NCBI GenBank assembly: GCA_022478985.1
Contig: JAKSZP010009286.1
Coordinates: 147,627 to 211,626 of the forward strand
Direction of reading: 5' to 3'
DNA length: 64,000 bases
Source of the DNA: Massospora cicadina
Lineage: Eukaryota; Entomophthoromycota; Entomophthoromycetes; Entomophthorales; Entomophthoraceae
Below the pieces are notes generated by a model that was not told the origin of the DNA, searched no databases, and worked only from the letters and a program-made list of their open reading frames with translations. The position numbers and the translations under genes are program-made. How positions within the stretch are numbered: position 1 is the stretch's first letter; each line of letters opens with the position of its first letter. Of this stretch, positions 33,081 to 44,814 are shown one piece after another.

Positions 33081-34270
33081 ATGTCAGGGAGCAGTTGGGC
33101 AAGTAAGGTAAGAGGCACAGGTGGTAGGCCCGCGACCTCCAACATTCGAAAATGCCCCAGAGAAACTGGTGGAATAGAAAAAAGTAAAAAACTGGCGGTC
33201 ACTATTTCCCCAGAAATCCTCACTTGGCAGGCGCGATGTAACCAGTACATCAACACGCCACACTCTCAAACACTCTTGTCAGTGGAATATGGAGTCTGGG
33301 TGTTTCTGGATATCCAACAAACAGCTTTATGGGAAAAGTATTTGTGGGGATGTGCACACTATTTCCTGACCGTGGTGTACATCGCACCTCACTTCATGTC
33401 ACGTGGTTGGCTGGACCTTGGTTTCAAAAATAAGGAGGCAGCAGACAAAGCTGCTGTGGTGCGCATAGTGATTGACCTCCCCGAAGGGCAACAGGTCGCT
33501 GAAGCCAAACGCACCAGATGGACAAAATCCAACCAAATTTTCCTCACATTCAACTTTTTGCCCACTACAGTCAAGCGTGCCGCTCTGGAGCAGCACCTGA
33601 AAGATGGTCTCACCATATACAGTGAAATACAATCCTTTGAGATGCAACGCTTTACACTGATGCCACACCTGTGCACCGGCAAAGCCATTGCAGTTCTGAC
33701 TACAACTGAGGAGATCGCAATGGACCTAACCTAAATCCCACACTCCACTTATATCAATATTGAAGGGCATACCACCCACCCTTTCTGGGTAACTGTAGAC
33801 AGCGCACCCCCCCATCTTCACCCACTGTGACGCGTTTGGCCATAAGGCACATGCATGCCCCACCAAGGAGGGCATCACATTCCAAGAGCACCCCTCAGCG
33901 GCCATGGCCAGCGAGAGGTGCACTATGAACCAACCACCAGCACCAAAGAGGCTTTCCCATGGGGAGCACAAGGCTGCTACTCACTAGTAAAGCCTATCTC
34001 CCCTCAAGAGCGAAAGAAGGCCAAACAGGCCTGCAGGGCTATAGCCAAGGAAGCGGCCAATGTCGCCTCTGCTATCCCACACTCAAATGCCAGGAGGACA
34101 TCGAAACCTTTGCTTGGAAGCAACTTGGGAATCCCTCAACCAATCAGATTGGGAAGCCCATGCCAATTGGGCCACCCAGTCTGAGGATCTGATGGGTGAC
34201 TCGATCTCACCTAATCGTTGCACCCAAGCTCCAGTCTAAACTGACTTGGGACCCATCCTACCTTAATAAA
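33081..34270 (+). pseudogene. LINE-2 ORF1
   Basis: ATG at 33081 gives a 217-codon frame to 33734 with GWLDLGFKNKEAADKAAVVR, IVIDLPEGQQV and FLTFNFLPTTVKRAALEQHL: the same paired-strand domain as in LINE-1 ORF1 and the ORF1-only proteins. After a stop, a shifted frame at about 33820-33865 has HCDAFGHKAHACP, a CCHC knuckle whose first Cys is lost. The protein would coat element RNA. The frame decays after 34200; the family length is about 620 residues or more in LINE-1. Confidence 0.7.
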
Positions 34271-34499
34271 AAAATTTTGACCCAAACGTTGGTGCACTGA
34301 ACTCATCTGCACCACAAAAAATTCGTTCAACGTTAGGGAAACAAAAAAGTGAAGGCAAAAGCCAACGTGAACCTGTCTGCTAAAATTAACAAAAATACCA
34401 ATAGCATTGCTGCAAACACCTGTGCTGCCATGAAGGCCCGTGGGGATCCAGAGAAGGCTGGTGGGCCCAGGTGCCCACCCCCTTGCACCTAAGGTGTGG

Positions 34500-35410
34500 A
34501 GGGGAAGCCTTCACTTTAGGGATGTTAAATATCTCCAGACTCAAGGCCTTGCCGTCCTGGGCTAGGAAACTAAGTTTTTTACAAAAAATTTACCTGTGGA
34601 CATCCTGGCCATCCAGGAGTCTCACTGTCTGAGAGGTTCTGAGGACACTTGGAAAACCATGCTCCTCCCTTCCCTATCCTTCTGGTCTGAGCACTGTGGG
34701 GTGCTTGTTCAGAAAAACAATTTTCTTAAATTTTTATCATCTGAATCCTTCCTTAATAACTGAGTCCTTGTTGTCACATTTTTGTGGGCCGACGTGGTGC
34801 ACGCTATCATCAACATTTATGCCCCAACCTGTGCATTAGAGCGTCAGGAATTTTTTTCAGCAGTCAAATCCATTACATTACCCCCTGACCCCTTCATAGT
34901 TGGCAAAATGAACTGTTGGCTAAACTCACCCATGGACCGTTGGCCTTCCTCATCCCACGCCCCCCAGGGTCATGTAGAACTTCGCGTTCTAAAGGCCACC
35001 CTTGGGTTATTAGACGCGCTGCCACAGCAAGCCCCACTGCTCAAAAACATGATGTGCCCCCACATCCACAACGCCAATTAAGGTCCATGACCCGCATCAA
35101 CCTTATCCTCACACCAGCAAAATTTCAATCTCAAATTTCCCACTTCCAAACAACAAAAATCAAATTCTACAACCACCGGCTGGTCTTAATAACCTACCAC
35201 TTACCTGTCACAGTGGCTAAGGCCCCGCATTGGTGCAAACTCCACCCACCCAAACTTGCGTCTCCAGGATTTTCCTTTTGGGTGGAATCAGCGACTTTGG
35301 TAAAAGAGTTTATTACACCATTTTTTGTGGACCCATTTTCCACATGGTCAGCCTTCAAAGAGGATACCATCCGCCACACTCGCCACCTCTCCTCCCAACG
35401 CTCATGAGCT
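34500..35410 (+). pseudogene. LINE-2 APE-type endonuclease
   Basis: VDILAIQESHCLRG (about 34595-34636) has the catalytic Glu of the QES/QET motif; an EHCGVLVQKNNFLKF block, VVHAIINIYAPT and a VGKMNCWLN block follow, the last in place of Gly-Asp-Phe-Asn, so Asp is lost. At about 34760 a TGA stands where Arg is expected (CGA to TGA). The expected Ser-Asp-His end near 35150 is not readable. The domain nicks target DNA in target-primed reverse transcription. Confidence 0.7.
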
Positions 35411-35651
35411 ACATCAGCTGTCATCTTGCGCGCTCTGGCAGAGTTGGCACACCTGGAGTCCAACATCCCAGCCACAGGCTACAGCCCTGCTTGGGGCCAG
35501 AAGTGGGCAGAAGCAGCTGCCCACCTCAACGCGCTCAAAAGGCAACACAAACATCAGGTTTATGTTCAGTACAGGGCCAAACATATTACAGAGGGCGGCA
35601 CGTACACTGCATATTTTTTAAAAAATTCTTCGCACCACGCCAGAGCATGAC

Positions 35652-37300
35652 CTGCACACAGGTGCAGAGATCGGATGAATCTGTTGCGGATATGCTGGCC
35701 AAAGTGGCAATCAATATACAAAAGTATTACTCCAAGTTGTACCAATCTGATCCAATTCAGCCAGCCAAAGTGGTGAAATTTCTCGACAGCACTCACATCT
35801 GCACCGTTTCCCAATACCCAGAATTAATGGATTTGATTACTCTTAAGGAACTCTGGTCAGCCATCCACGGTGCACCAAATCGGAAATTCCTAGGCCCAGA
35901 TGGCATTCCAAATGAATTCTATATTAAGCACTTCAAATATATATCCTCACTGCTGCTTGCCTCCCTTAACCAGAGCCTTCTGGAAACGCGCCTTCTTAAG
36001 GAGGGCAAGAGGCCTTCACCATCAAAGTCTTCAAGAAAGGGGATAAGCTAGACCTAGCCAACTGGTGCCCCATTCTTTAACTAACACGGATACAAAATTT
36101 TTTTTCTAAAATCATGGCTAACCGTTTAGCAGTTGTATCATCTGCCACCATCTCCCCAGAACAATTCAGTTTCATACCCAGAAGGTCGATTGGGGACAAC
36201 GTGCACTCTGTGGCTAATGCATGCCAGTCCACAGCCTCTGGGGCACTTGTATTTTTGGACCAACAGAAGGCCTATGATAGAGCAAACTGGAAATACCTCA
36301 GGGCCTGCCCCATGAGTTCCAATTGCCCCCTTGCTTCATCAACTGGGTAATGCTGCTCAGGGAATCTGCAACAATGGCAGTGCGTGGCCCTGGCTTCCTA
36401 ACGGAAGTAGTCCGCCCTCAAAGGGGTCTACGCCGAGGGGACCCCCTCAGCCCACTCTTATACAACTTCAGCCTTGACCCACTACTTCGAAACGTGAATG
36501 CCCACCTAATTGGGGTACATGTACCAGGCCAAGCCCCAGTCAATATGATGGCGTTTGCAGATGACTGTGTGGTTGGGGTGTCTAATAATCAAGATGCACG
36601 CGCTCTTAAAGCTCTCATCCAGGAGTATTCCTGGGTAAGTAATGTTGCACTGAACGCTTCAAAAACCGAAATCACCCTCCTTGGTCGGTATCAAACCTGC
36701 TGGGCCCCAGCGACCAATGCCCAGCCTGGCCCATCTTCTCACACATGTGCTCGCCTTCCCTGCTCACCCCACACCGCCCCACTGGTGCTCCCCTTCGTGC
36801 CACGCCCTACCATAGGGCCTGTCCGCCATCTGGGCGTGTGGGTGGAGGCAGGCGGGTATACCTCAGCAGTAATGGAAAGTCATATTCTCTATAATGTTAC
36901 GAATCATATCGCCTCCCTCAGAGCCCACCCTACTTCCCTTACTGGCAGGGTTTTTTTAGCCAACTCTATGCTCCTCTCCAAAGTCTGGTTTGGAGTCCAC
37001 GCCATCCCCTTCTTGCCAAGCTTCTTCAAATCCTTGTATGCTCTACGGCAAGGATGGCTTTGGTCAGGCCGCCCTCCACCAGTACGTCTAGAGGTCATGT
37101 TTGGCTTTCATCATCATGGTGGCATGGGTCTGCTCGACTTCAGAGCCCATGCTGCCAAGATCTTGGGTACCTGGATTGCGGCTGTCACTGCCCCTACGCT
37201 CCCCTCCCAACACTGGTCCCGCTCGGCCTGCTCCAACTTCATCTGCGCCTTATGCCTCAACAATCCATTGAACCCTCACTCCCTGATGAAGTACCTGGCT
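35652..37300 (+). pseudogene. LINE-2 reverse transcriptase
   Basis: A 35652-36051 segment has FLGPDGIPNEFYIKHFKYIS, the entry motif. After stops, 36114-36310 shows SPEQFSFIPRRSIGDNVHSV and VFLDQQKAYDRANWKYL. A frameshift leads into the 440-codon open frame 36323-37645 with RGLRRGDPLSPLLYNFSLDP and MAFADDCVVGV (Phe-Ala-Asp-Asp at 36554-36565, intact), then a RHLGVWVEAGG thumb region and FGFHHHGGMGLLDF. Confidence 0.88.
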
Positions 37301-38180
37301 TCACACCCATCGGCCACAGGTCCTCACGGGACTAAAGCCCACTACAAACGAATCCTCCTCTCCATTCGGAGTGCTGAGTGGAGAATTCGTATTAGCAGAC
37401 ACACAGCCCAGAGAGGCCGCCCCTCTCCTCAGTTCACACAGGAGGTACAGGGGTTACCCATTCAAGATGGCGTGATCCCCACACGGCCCCATGTCCTATC
37501 CAGGGTGGACTACCTGGACATGATGGACATCCCTTATTCCATTGAGACAGAAGACTATTTGAAATTATGCACACCATCCTCTGTTGCAGCCTCAAATCCG
37601 CTCCCATGTGTGGCGCTGCCTGAGGCGGGTGTACCGTATGGCTGAGCGCTCTAATGCTTTACACTCATCCTGTGTCGTGTGTGGCCAGTATGGAACGCTG
37701 TTCCACCGCCTGGAGAAGAGCCCCACCTCTAAAGTGATATGGCGCGAAGTCCAACGTCTGCTTGGCCAGGATCAAACACATCCCTTCATCCTGTCAAGAG
37801 ATATGTTTGCTTTATCAATGGCCTCCCCCTTTTAACCTCCCTCCGTGCTCTGGTGGTTGCAATCGCCATGTGGACCATCCACACGATTGTCTTAGATGCC
37901 ATCTCAGGCTCCACCCCCACCCTCCCAGAAGCTGTCCAAAGATTCCAGTCTCAATTGGTGGACCACTTTCAGGCGTGGATGTTTGGGTACCTCCCACCAC
38001 GTCACCGTCAGCTGGTCTCCTCCTGGTTCCCAGTCTGGTTCATCAAATCAGACCCCTTCCTCCACACTGTTCAATTGTGGCTATGGCCCCTTCACACGTT
38101 CCCTCCCCCTCCTCATAAGTGGCGTTCCCGCTGGCAACAAGATATCATCGCTTCTCTGGGGTGCCTTCCCTGTTACTAAG
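37301..38180 (+). pseudogene. LINE-2 ORF2 C-terminal zinc-binding region
   Basis: A frame from about 37584 (SHVWRCLRRVYRMAERSNAL, SSCVVCGQYGTLFHRLEKSP) has a Cys-x-x-Cys ... His cluster as in the RT-associated zinc-binding (zf-RVT) domain. A shifted frame has LRALVVAIAMWTIHTIVLDA, parallel to LRVLAYATAIWTIHNSFLRA in LINE-1. It ends at a stop near 38180, followed by the 3' UTR. Confidence 0.7.
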
Positions 38181-39696
38181 TTTCATTTCTTTCAGGTCAT
38201 CATTTGGAAGTGTCCGTCCCCTAGTCGGCCTTCCTCACAATAAATTAAATTTCATGTTGATCTTACTTTGTGGAGTAAGATTTATGGGGATGACGAGAGG
38301 TGGAATTCCTCCTGAAAGCGCAGCAACAGATTTTGTGGCAGCTTTGTGAATCGGACAGCAATCTGGTGTGGTGGCTGCTTCTAAAGCAAGCTGGTGGTCG
38401 CTATAGAATGGTTTGGCGTTAAGTTGTGGGACATATCTTTGAGGTGGGAATTTTGCATCCCATCTGCATTTCAGAGCCGCTTGAGTTGCAGCATCAGTTC
38501 TTTAATGACGTTACCTGATTTGTCAATTTTATCCAAAAAATTCCCATGGATTTTGGTTGAATTGGATTGGGGAATCAGCGTACAGTTGAGGTTTGTTCAA
38601 TTCGTTTGTGGATGCATGGTATCAAACTGGGATCCAATCTGATGTTTGGTTGGATGAATTATTTGTGGCATTGGGGCAAGGTGGATGCTGATTGGTGGCT
38701 GCAGGTGCATCTGCAGCATCAGGCATTGGAGGAGGGGAAGGTAGGATCATACCCCACATCAGAGTTGGTGTGGGGTGGGTGGCAGATTGGTGGGTGTCAG
38801 GCAAACTTTCAGCGTCACAGAAGTTTCTGAGTATGGGCACCTACATTTTGAGTGGTCTAACTCATAAACAGGATGGACAAATAGTCCATCTGTCCTCAAC
38901 GCGGGCCCAGAACAGATGGTTGGGGGCAGATGGGATGGTGGCATGAGGGGTAATTGCTAAAGAAATTTTCTTAATTTCAGGGCTGATCATGGTATATGCC
39001 TGAGGCCCAGCGAGGCGTGTGGCCCCATTTGGGCCCACAAATTGCAAGATGGGGTTGGCGCCGTAGGCTGCCAAACCTTCCATCAGCTCCTGGTGGAGCA
39101 CTTTGGGGGGAGATGGGTGGGCAAACCAGCGAACTGGACCAACAAGGTGGTGTCTATTAGGAGCTGGGTCTGAGTTGTTGGGAGGGAAATATTATTAAAA
39201 ATTAATGGCACTATTGCTGCAGTGGCTGCATCAGCTTCACAGGGGATGCCAAGATCAAAGTACCCCTTATAGGGGCGGAATTTTATGAAATAGGCTGTTG
39301 TCATCACCGCCTGAGCCATTTTAATAATGGCTTGGCCATTGTAGGGGAAGAATTTCCCATATTTGACCCTAAGCCAAAATGCATGTTGCTCCGGGGGAAC
39401 ACCAGGGGGCAGCGGGGTACCGCTTGGGTTTGGGCAATATGGGCATTGAGATCCTTGGGAGGCATGAATTGCCCCAAGGGTTTGGAATGACTGGGCGAGC
39501 CAGTCCAAGCGCGTTTTCCTGTCAGATGGAAAATGAAGGGGGAGTTTCGCCACTTTCCCTAAGCTAGGACAGTTGGCGGGGGATCCACCAACATTGGAGC
39601 AAGACTTTGGTGTGCAATTAAGTGTTTGCTTTTAATTTACTGATATTAATTTGCTCGGAAAGTTATAACAAGCAGAGAGCTGTTGCCTGCGTTTGT

Positions 39697-40060
39697 AGAA
39701 ATTCCAAATTTGTAGGAAAAAATGAGCCCAAATTGACCATAAGAGTCATATTATTTTGAAATAGCTTAGTGAGCCTCTAAACAGTTTATATACTGTAAGA
39801 CAAAGGCGAAAAATTTGTAAATTTTTAGCCAAACTTCTTGTCAATTTAATATGCAAGATTTTAATAAACAAGCAAGCAATCCTCAACCTTAACAATAATG
39901 TCAGGGTATTGGCCTTCAATTAATTTGATATCAAATCTTTGCCAACACTCTACTCTTAAGATAATTGGGTACAGGAGGTTTTTCCCTGGCAAGAAGCTAT
40001 GAGCCAAATGGTAGTTGCTTACTTGATAATAAAACAACCGCTGAACCTTCAGTGTAAGGA
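39697..40060 (+). other. Unassigned AT-rich sequence
   Basis: It continues the pre-insertion locus after ORF1-only copy A up to the Gypsy-E target duplication TACCC (40061-40065). I see no gene or repeat. Confidence 0.4.
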
Positions 40061-41018
40061 TACCCTGTAAGTCTGGAGGAGCATCACCTCCATTTGGACC
40101 AGGTGGTGTTCCCATTTTCATCAAAAAGGGTCCAAAAAGGCCAGCTGCCCCTCTCGCACACAGGGCAACCTTGCCCATGTGGTGGACAAGTGATGGGTAA
40201 CAGCCTACCTTTAAGGATTTTACCACCAATCCCCATATTAACTTCAAATGAATTAATCATTAAATCAAGGGGATTTGTGCCAAGCTTTTGGATAATCAGC
40301 ATTACTTAGGATGAAGGGTTTGAAGAAAATCGAGGGCAATGAGCCTTCAGAATCATAGCCTGAGAGCCTCAAACCCACAGCAACAAAGCCCAACGGGATC
40401 GCAATTGCAAATAATAAAATACCAAGTGTAGAATTGTCAGCAAAACTCGATATCATTGTGCCATTGGGAAATGCAGCTCACAGTTTGAAACCCATCATAG
40501 ACACCAATATCCTTGCCTAATAATTCTTTCTTGGCCAAATGGATGTCAGTGCATCCAGGTGCAGGTAGGTTGGGTATTCTGAACATGTTCCTGACCTCAT
40601 GGGACTTCTTGTATGTGGGATGGCCTTAGAAGGTTCATGTGGTCCATTAGGCAAGATGCCATCAATCCAGTTATCAAAAGTAAAGAAAGTTGGCAACTTG
40701 GGCATCCAAGGTCAAACTGATTGTGACTCAGCCCACCGGTGACAATTTTGAAGTTGGTCCAAATTAAATTTGGTTTCCCCCTCACTCAAAAGTTTGCCAG
40801 TTTAGGCAAATCCTCAAAAGCTCCAATCCTAAGTTTTGCTAAGCTATTCCCCAAATCAATCTTCTATTTAAGCAGTAGTAACACACTGAGAAAATTGACA
40901 TCTAATTTTATTTAAAATTTCCAATTAAACCCTTTATTACAATTTTATTTTTTGTCCATGAAGAAATATAAACCCCTTATCCAATCTCCTTCTTTTTGAC
41001 ACCAAAACCCATGGGCCC

Positions 41019-41065
41019 ACATCGATGAATCTCCCCCTCGGGTTGGGACCATCTAGTACTAAAAA
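41019..41065 (+). mobile_element. 47-bp 5'-truncated LINE-1-type 3' end
   Basis: ACATCGATGAATCTCCCCC ... GGGACCATCTAGTACT-A matches the extreme 3' end of LINE-1 (minus strand at 41181-41230). A perfect 15-bp duplication AAAACCCATGGGCCC lies at 41004-41018 and 41066-41080. The 3' LTR at 52126-52135 shows the uninterrupted site (ACCCACGGGCCC). Confidence 0.85.
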
Positions 41066-41180
41066 AAAACCCATGGGCCCTGGGACTGTGATAGCCTGAT
41101 TTGTTGCTGGGTACCTATTTACATTTAAGGCCTATTGGTGCTCATTGATAAAATATCTTCCAGCTCAATTTAACTTTGTT

Positions 41181-42474
41181 TTTTTAGTACTAGATGGTCT
41201 CAACCCAAAGGGGGATTCATCGATGTTTATTGAATTTACGCCTGGGCTCCTAAGAGCCTGAGTCGAGGAAGGGGAGGGAGGAGGCATCGAGAAAGGGAGG
41301 GGGTTTGCGCGCCAGAGCCGTGCTGCAGTGACAACTGAGAGGGGGAGGGTTGGCGACATAGTGCAGACCTTCAGGGCCGTCTTAAAGTGTACATGAAAGT
41401 GGGTGAACATGTGTGGAAGGGTCCACACCTGCTGGTCAAAGGCAGCACGAAGGAAGGAGTTATGGATGGTCCAGATGGCTGTGGCATAGGCGAGGACACG
41501 GAGGGGTCGGTGGCAACCAGACAATGTCTGCTTGAACATGAGGTCTTGCACAGGGTGTCCAGACTAGGGCTGAGCATGAAGGAGCGCGCGGGCCTTTGGC
41601 CAAATGCGGCGACACCTGGACAGGTGAAAAAATGATGGAGGTGGGAGTCAATAGGCTCCACACAGCGGGGGCAGCTTCGGTGCTGGAAGGTAGGGCCAGT
41701 CCGGTCCCCTGTCCTGTATGAACAGTGGAGCACCCTCCATAAGGTGTTGGACACCTTTGCTGACAGGATGGGGTGATAAGCGTCCTTCCACAATTCCTTA
41801 AGGTCAAATCTCACAGAGGGAGGGAGGAGCTCAAGGAGTCTTGGGCGGATGGGAGGACAATCTTGGGGGTTGAGGCAAGTTGTGACAACTTGTCCATTGT
41901 GCACAATTGCATGGCGACGGGGCTGAGGCCAGGGCCTTCCCTTCTATATGGGAAGGCATGGTGGATCCGCGTGCCTACTCGTTTCAGGGCAAGGAGAGCC
42001 TGGTTCCAGTAAGGGGGATGAGGATGGTTTCAGGCGATGGCCTGGGTGGTTTGTGAGCCACTCCCTAATGAGGTCAGAGATGATCTAGGAAGACCCAGAG
42101 CTGCTGAAACTGACTGGCGGAAGGCGAGCGCCCATTGGGGCATGGGGGTCGCATCCCAGAAGACAATCGGCCATAGGAACTTCAGGAAGATTGTGGTGGC
42201 GTGGGATCGCGTGTCCAGAAGCCCTAGGCCCCCTTCATTGCAGGGTCGGGCAATGGTTGAGAGGGCCATTGGTGGATGGTTTGAGCCCCAGATCCAACAG
42301 CGGAGGAGTACATTGAGTCGCGTATAAAAGACATCTGTGAATGGGCAGACGTGCGCTAGGAACCAGACTTTGGAGAGGAGGAACACATTGGCCATCAGAG
42401 CTCGACCCTGGGGGGTGATGTGCCGCTGGTTCCAGCTGGCAATCCTGGAGTTAACTGCTGTGAGGAGCAAGTCC
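41181..42474 (-). pseudogene. LINE-1 ORF2 C-terminal region and 3' UTR
   Basis: Frame 42470-42030 has LLTAVNSRIASWNQRHITPQ, GRALMANVFLLSKVWFLAHV and CNEGGLGLLDTRSHATT (thumb-like). Frame 41904-41371 has SVRFDLKELWKDAYHPILSA and CPRCVEPIDSHLHHFFTCP, a Cys-x-x-Cys ... His ... Cys zinc motif of zf-RVT type. Frame 41551-41165 has LRVLAYATAIWTIHNSF and ends in the 3' UTR. Two frameshifts join the three. Confidence 0.8.
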
Positions 42475-43945
42475 TCATTGTCTTTTAGCGCAACTCCTTA
42501 TTTGGTTGGTGAGAACGCTTAGGTGACGGAAGGTACCGCGCACAGGTTCAATACCAAATGGTGGAGGGAAGGTGGGGGAGCCAACCTGTACAACTGTTGT
42601 CTTGGAGGTGTTGGCCATGGCGTTGGACGCCTTGGTGTACCTCTCAATGGTCACAGCAGCGAGGGCAACATCCCCAGTGCAGCCAAATGCAATGGCAGTG
42701 TCATCTGCAAATGCCATAATGCGTGTGGGGGCTTTTCCTGGGACCAGAATCCCTGTTAGCTTGTCCTGTAAGGAGGCCAAGAGGGGGTTAAGGGTGATGT
42801 TAAAAAGGATAGGGCTCAGGGGGTCCCCTTGCCAGAGACCTTGTCCAACTGGTACTGCCACTGTAAAACCCATTGGCGCCAGGACTCTGGTGTGGAGCTG
42901 GTCATAGAGCGCTGATATCCAGCGCCTAGCTGCGGGGGGGAGATGGAAGCAGGCCAGGGAAGCATCAATATACTTCCAGGCTACCCGATCATATGCTTTC
43001 TCCATATCCAGGAGAGCCACAAATCCATTCACCTTACAAGAGTTAGCAGTCAAAGTCACGTGAAGGTCATTATAGTTGTCCCATAACGACCTCCCCGGAA
43101 TAAAACCATGCTGGAATGGGGAGAGGCGAGGTGACACCCATTTGGTGATGCGGTTGTCCAGAAGCTTCGTGAAGAGCTTGTGGTCTGTGTTGATCAACGC
43201 TATGGGGCGCCAGTTCGCCAGGTTCTCACGGTCTGACTTCTTGTGAATGAGGGTCGTGATTGAGCCTCTGGAGTCAGGGAGGACCTCGCCATTCACCAAT
43301 AGTGCAGCGAATAGGTCGCGGAGGGTTCTGGCTATCACTGCAGGTTCCAGAAGGTACACCTTGAAGGATATTCCGTCTGGGCCTGGGGCTTTAAGCTGTG
43401 GGGATTTCAGAAGGGTTTCCATCACTTCCTGGATGAAAATAGGCGCCAGTAGAGCCTCATCAGCCCGTGGGTCAATGGGCGGCTCTGGAGCCCGCCACAG
43501 GAAGACTTGGATGTCCGATGGGTCCACCTGGGTGGCATGGAAGAGGCTGAAGTAGAAGCGGTGTAGTTCCTGCGTGATTTCCTCCTTATCCGAAGTGGTT
43601 ATAGTGCCAATCTTCAGTGCAGTAATATCCTGCGCTGTTGACCGGGCTTTCTGTTTCTGAAAGAAGAAGCGGGTGGGGCGTTCCCATTGAGCATAGTAAC
43701 GAGATGTTGTAAAGTTTGCTTCCCGTTCTTCCTGCAGTGTGAGCTCCAAACGGAGTGCTTCCTGCGCCGCTTCCCAGTCTTCCAACCATCTGGGAGAGGG
43801 CGAAGGCTGGCAGTTTCGCTCCAGATGTCTGATTCTGGCTTCCGCCCTTTTGATTTTGGCGCGAGCTGCAGTCATCTGGGCTTTGGCACAGTTGTAAGCA
43901 ACGCAGGTGATGCCCTCCTTGGTCACCGCCCATCTAGCCTTGTGG
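42475..43945 (-). pseudogene. LINE-1 reverse transcriptase
   Basis: A 483-codon open frame (43926-42475). Linker with KAQMTAARAKIKRAEARIRH coiled coil, then LKAPGPDGISFKVYLLEP, NLANWRPIALINTDHKLFTK, LSPFQHGFIPGRSLWDNYND, VALLDMEKAYDRVAWKYIDA, GLWQGDPLSPILFNITLNPL and MAFADDTAIAFG (Phe-Ala-Asp-Asp at 42700-42711). All seven RT blocks are intact. It is joined to the endonuclease by a one-base shift in a C-rich run near 43945, and to the C-terminus by one extra A in AAAA near 42487. Confidence 0.93.
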
Positions 43946-44777
43946 TCAAGCAGGTGGGGTGGGGGAGGTGAGAGTCTCCCGGATGGTCATAGACAGCTTC
44001 TCCTTAGTGAAGGGGTTGTTGAGAAGAGCTGGGGCAACCCTAGGCCAGAACCTACGCGATAGTCTAAGTGTGGTGGTGAGGACAACGGTGAGTGACCTGT
44101 GATCACTCAGATGGTTGTCACGAGAGATGGGAGAGGAGACGCGGCCAATTAGCAGGGGGCCAATCAGTGCCATATCTATGCGCGACGCTGACTGGAAAGC
44201 TCCTCCATGATACTGGATCCTAGTCATGCAACCTAGGCCAGACGCAGAGGGTGGAAGCGCATCTATAAAGCCACTCAGGCGAAGGAAATCCTGGAGGCGA
44301 CTTGATCCAGGGCTTTCCTTTGCTGCAGGGGGTAAGAGTCACGGACGCGACTTATGTTGTGTTGAAATCTCCTAAGAGGACTGTATTCCGTGGGAGATTG
44401 AGTTGGACGAGCTCTTCCAAGAGCCGATTTTGCTCCTGACCTGCATTAGGCAGGTAGATGCTTGCAGCGAAGAAGGAGAAGTCAGGAGTGGTGAGTTTGG
44501 CCAGTATGAGGTGGCCACCTAGATATTGTGAAAAAGAATGGGTTTCAACCTGGGGATTCAAAACAATAAGGGCGGCATGGTTTGTCCAGAAGGAGTTGCC
44601 TCCAAACTGTTCATTCCATGCAGATTGTTCGTGGGGGAGGATATGGGACTCCTGGACAGCAGCGATGTCAATTTGTGCTGACCTGAAGTTGCGGAGGAGG
44701 CGGGCTCTCCGCTTAAAGTCCCGCAACCCATTTACATTGATGGATTGCAGGGCCAGGGTGCTGCCATGGGGACTCAT
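43946..44777 (-). pseudogene. LINE-1 APE-type endonuclease (start of ORF2)
   Basis: ATG at 44777: LALQSINVNGLRDFKRRARL (Asn-Val-Asn-Gly-Leu motif), DIAAVQESHILPH (catalytic Glu), an ASIYLPNAG strand and VLLGDFNTT (Asp, Asn) before a stop at 44352. After about two frameshifts, RLQDFLRLSGFIDALP and, in 44227-43946, MTRIQYHGGAFQSASRIDMA and HLSDHRSLTVVL (catalytic Asp-His) follow. All catalytic motifs are present, spread over three frames. It would nick the target; the 16-bp duplications here are its signature. Confidence 0.85.
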
Positions 44778-44814
44778 AGATGTTCCCCTCCATGTCCTGG
44801 GGGGTTGCCAGCGC

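Larger units (their letters stand above)
32986..38249 (+). mobile_element. LINE-2, near full-length, inserted in ORF1-only copy A
   Basis: Perfect 16-bp duplication TTTCATGTTGATCTTA at 32970-32985 and 38250-38265. The 5' end has TTCTCTCTTGTTGCAATCAC, similar to the LINE-1 start. ORF1, endonuclease, RT and zinc-binding C-terminus follow in order. The 3' end is TTTGGAAGTGTCCGTCCCC ... CTTCCTCA (38203-38237) then AATAAATTAAA. Length 5264 bp. Broken by stops and frameshifts. Confidence 0.9.
32476..39680 (-). mobile_element. ORF1-only non-LTR element, copy A, split by LINE-2
   Basis: Perfect 16-bp duplication TGTTGCCTGCGTTTGT at 32460-32475 and 39681-39696. The minus-strand 3' end has an A-rich tail at 32476-32488 and the family tail at 32489-32523; the 5' end is GCTCTCTGCTTGTTATAAC at 39680, like the LINE-1 and LINE-2 5' ends. 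Removing LINE-2 and one of its duplications leaves 1925 bp. Inside is only the ORF1-like protein: WLRVKYGKFFPYNGQAIIKM, a PYKGYFDLGIPCEAD domain, LHQELMEGLAAYGANP, a damaged zinc knuckle (CPSC then a stop) near 38880, and a C-terminus on both sides of LINE-2. No RT. Several frameshifts. Confidence 0.85.
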
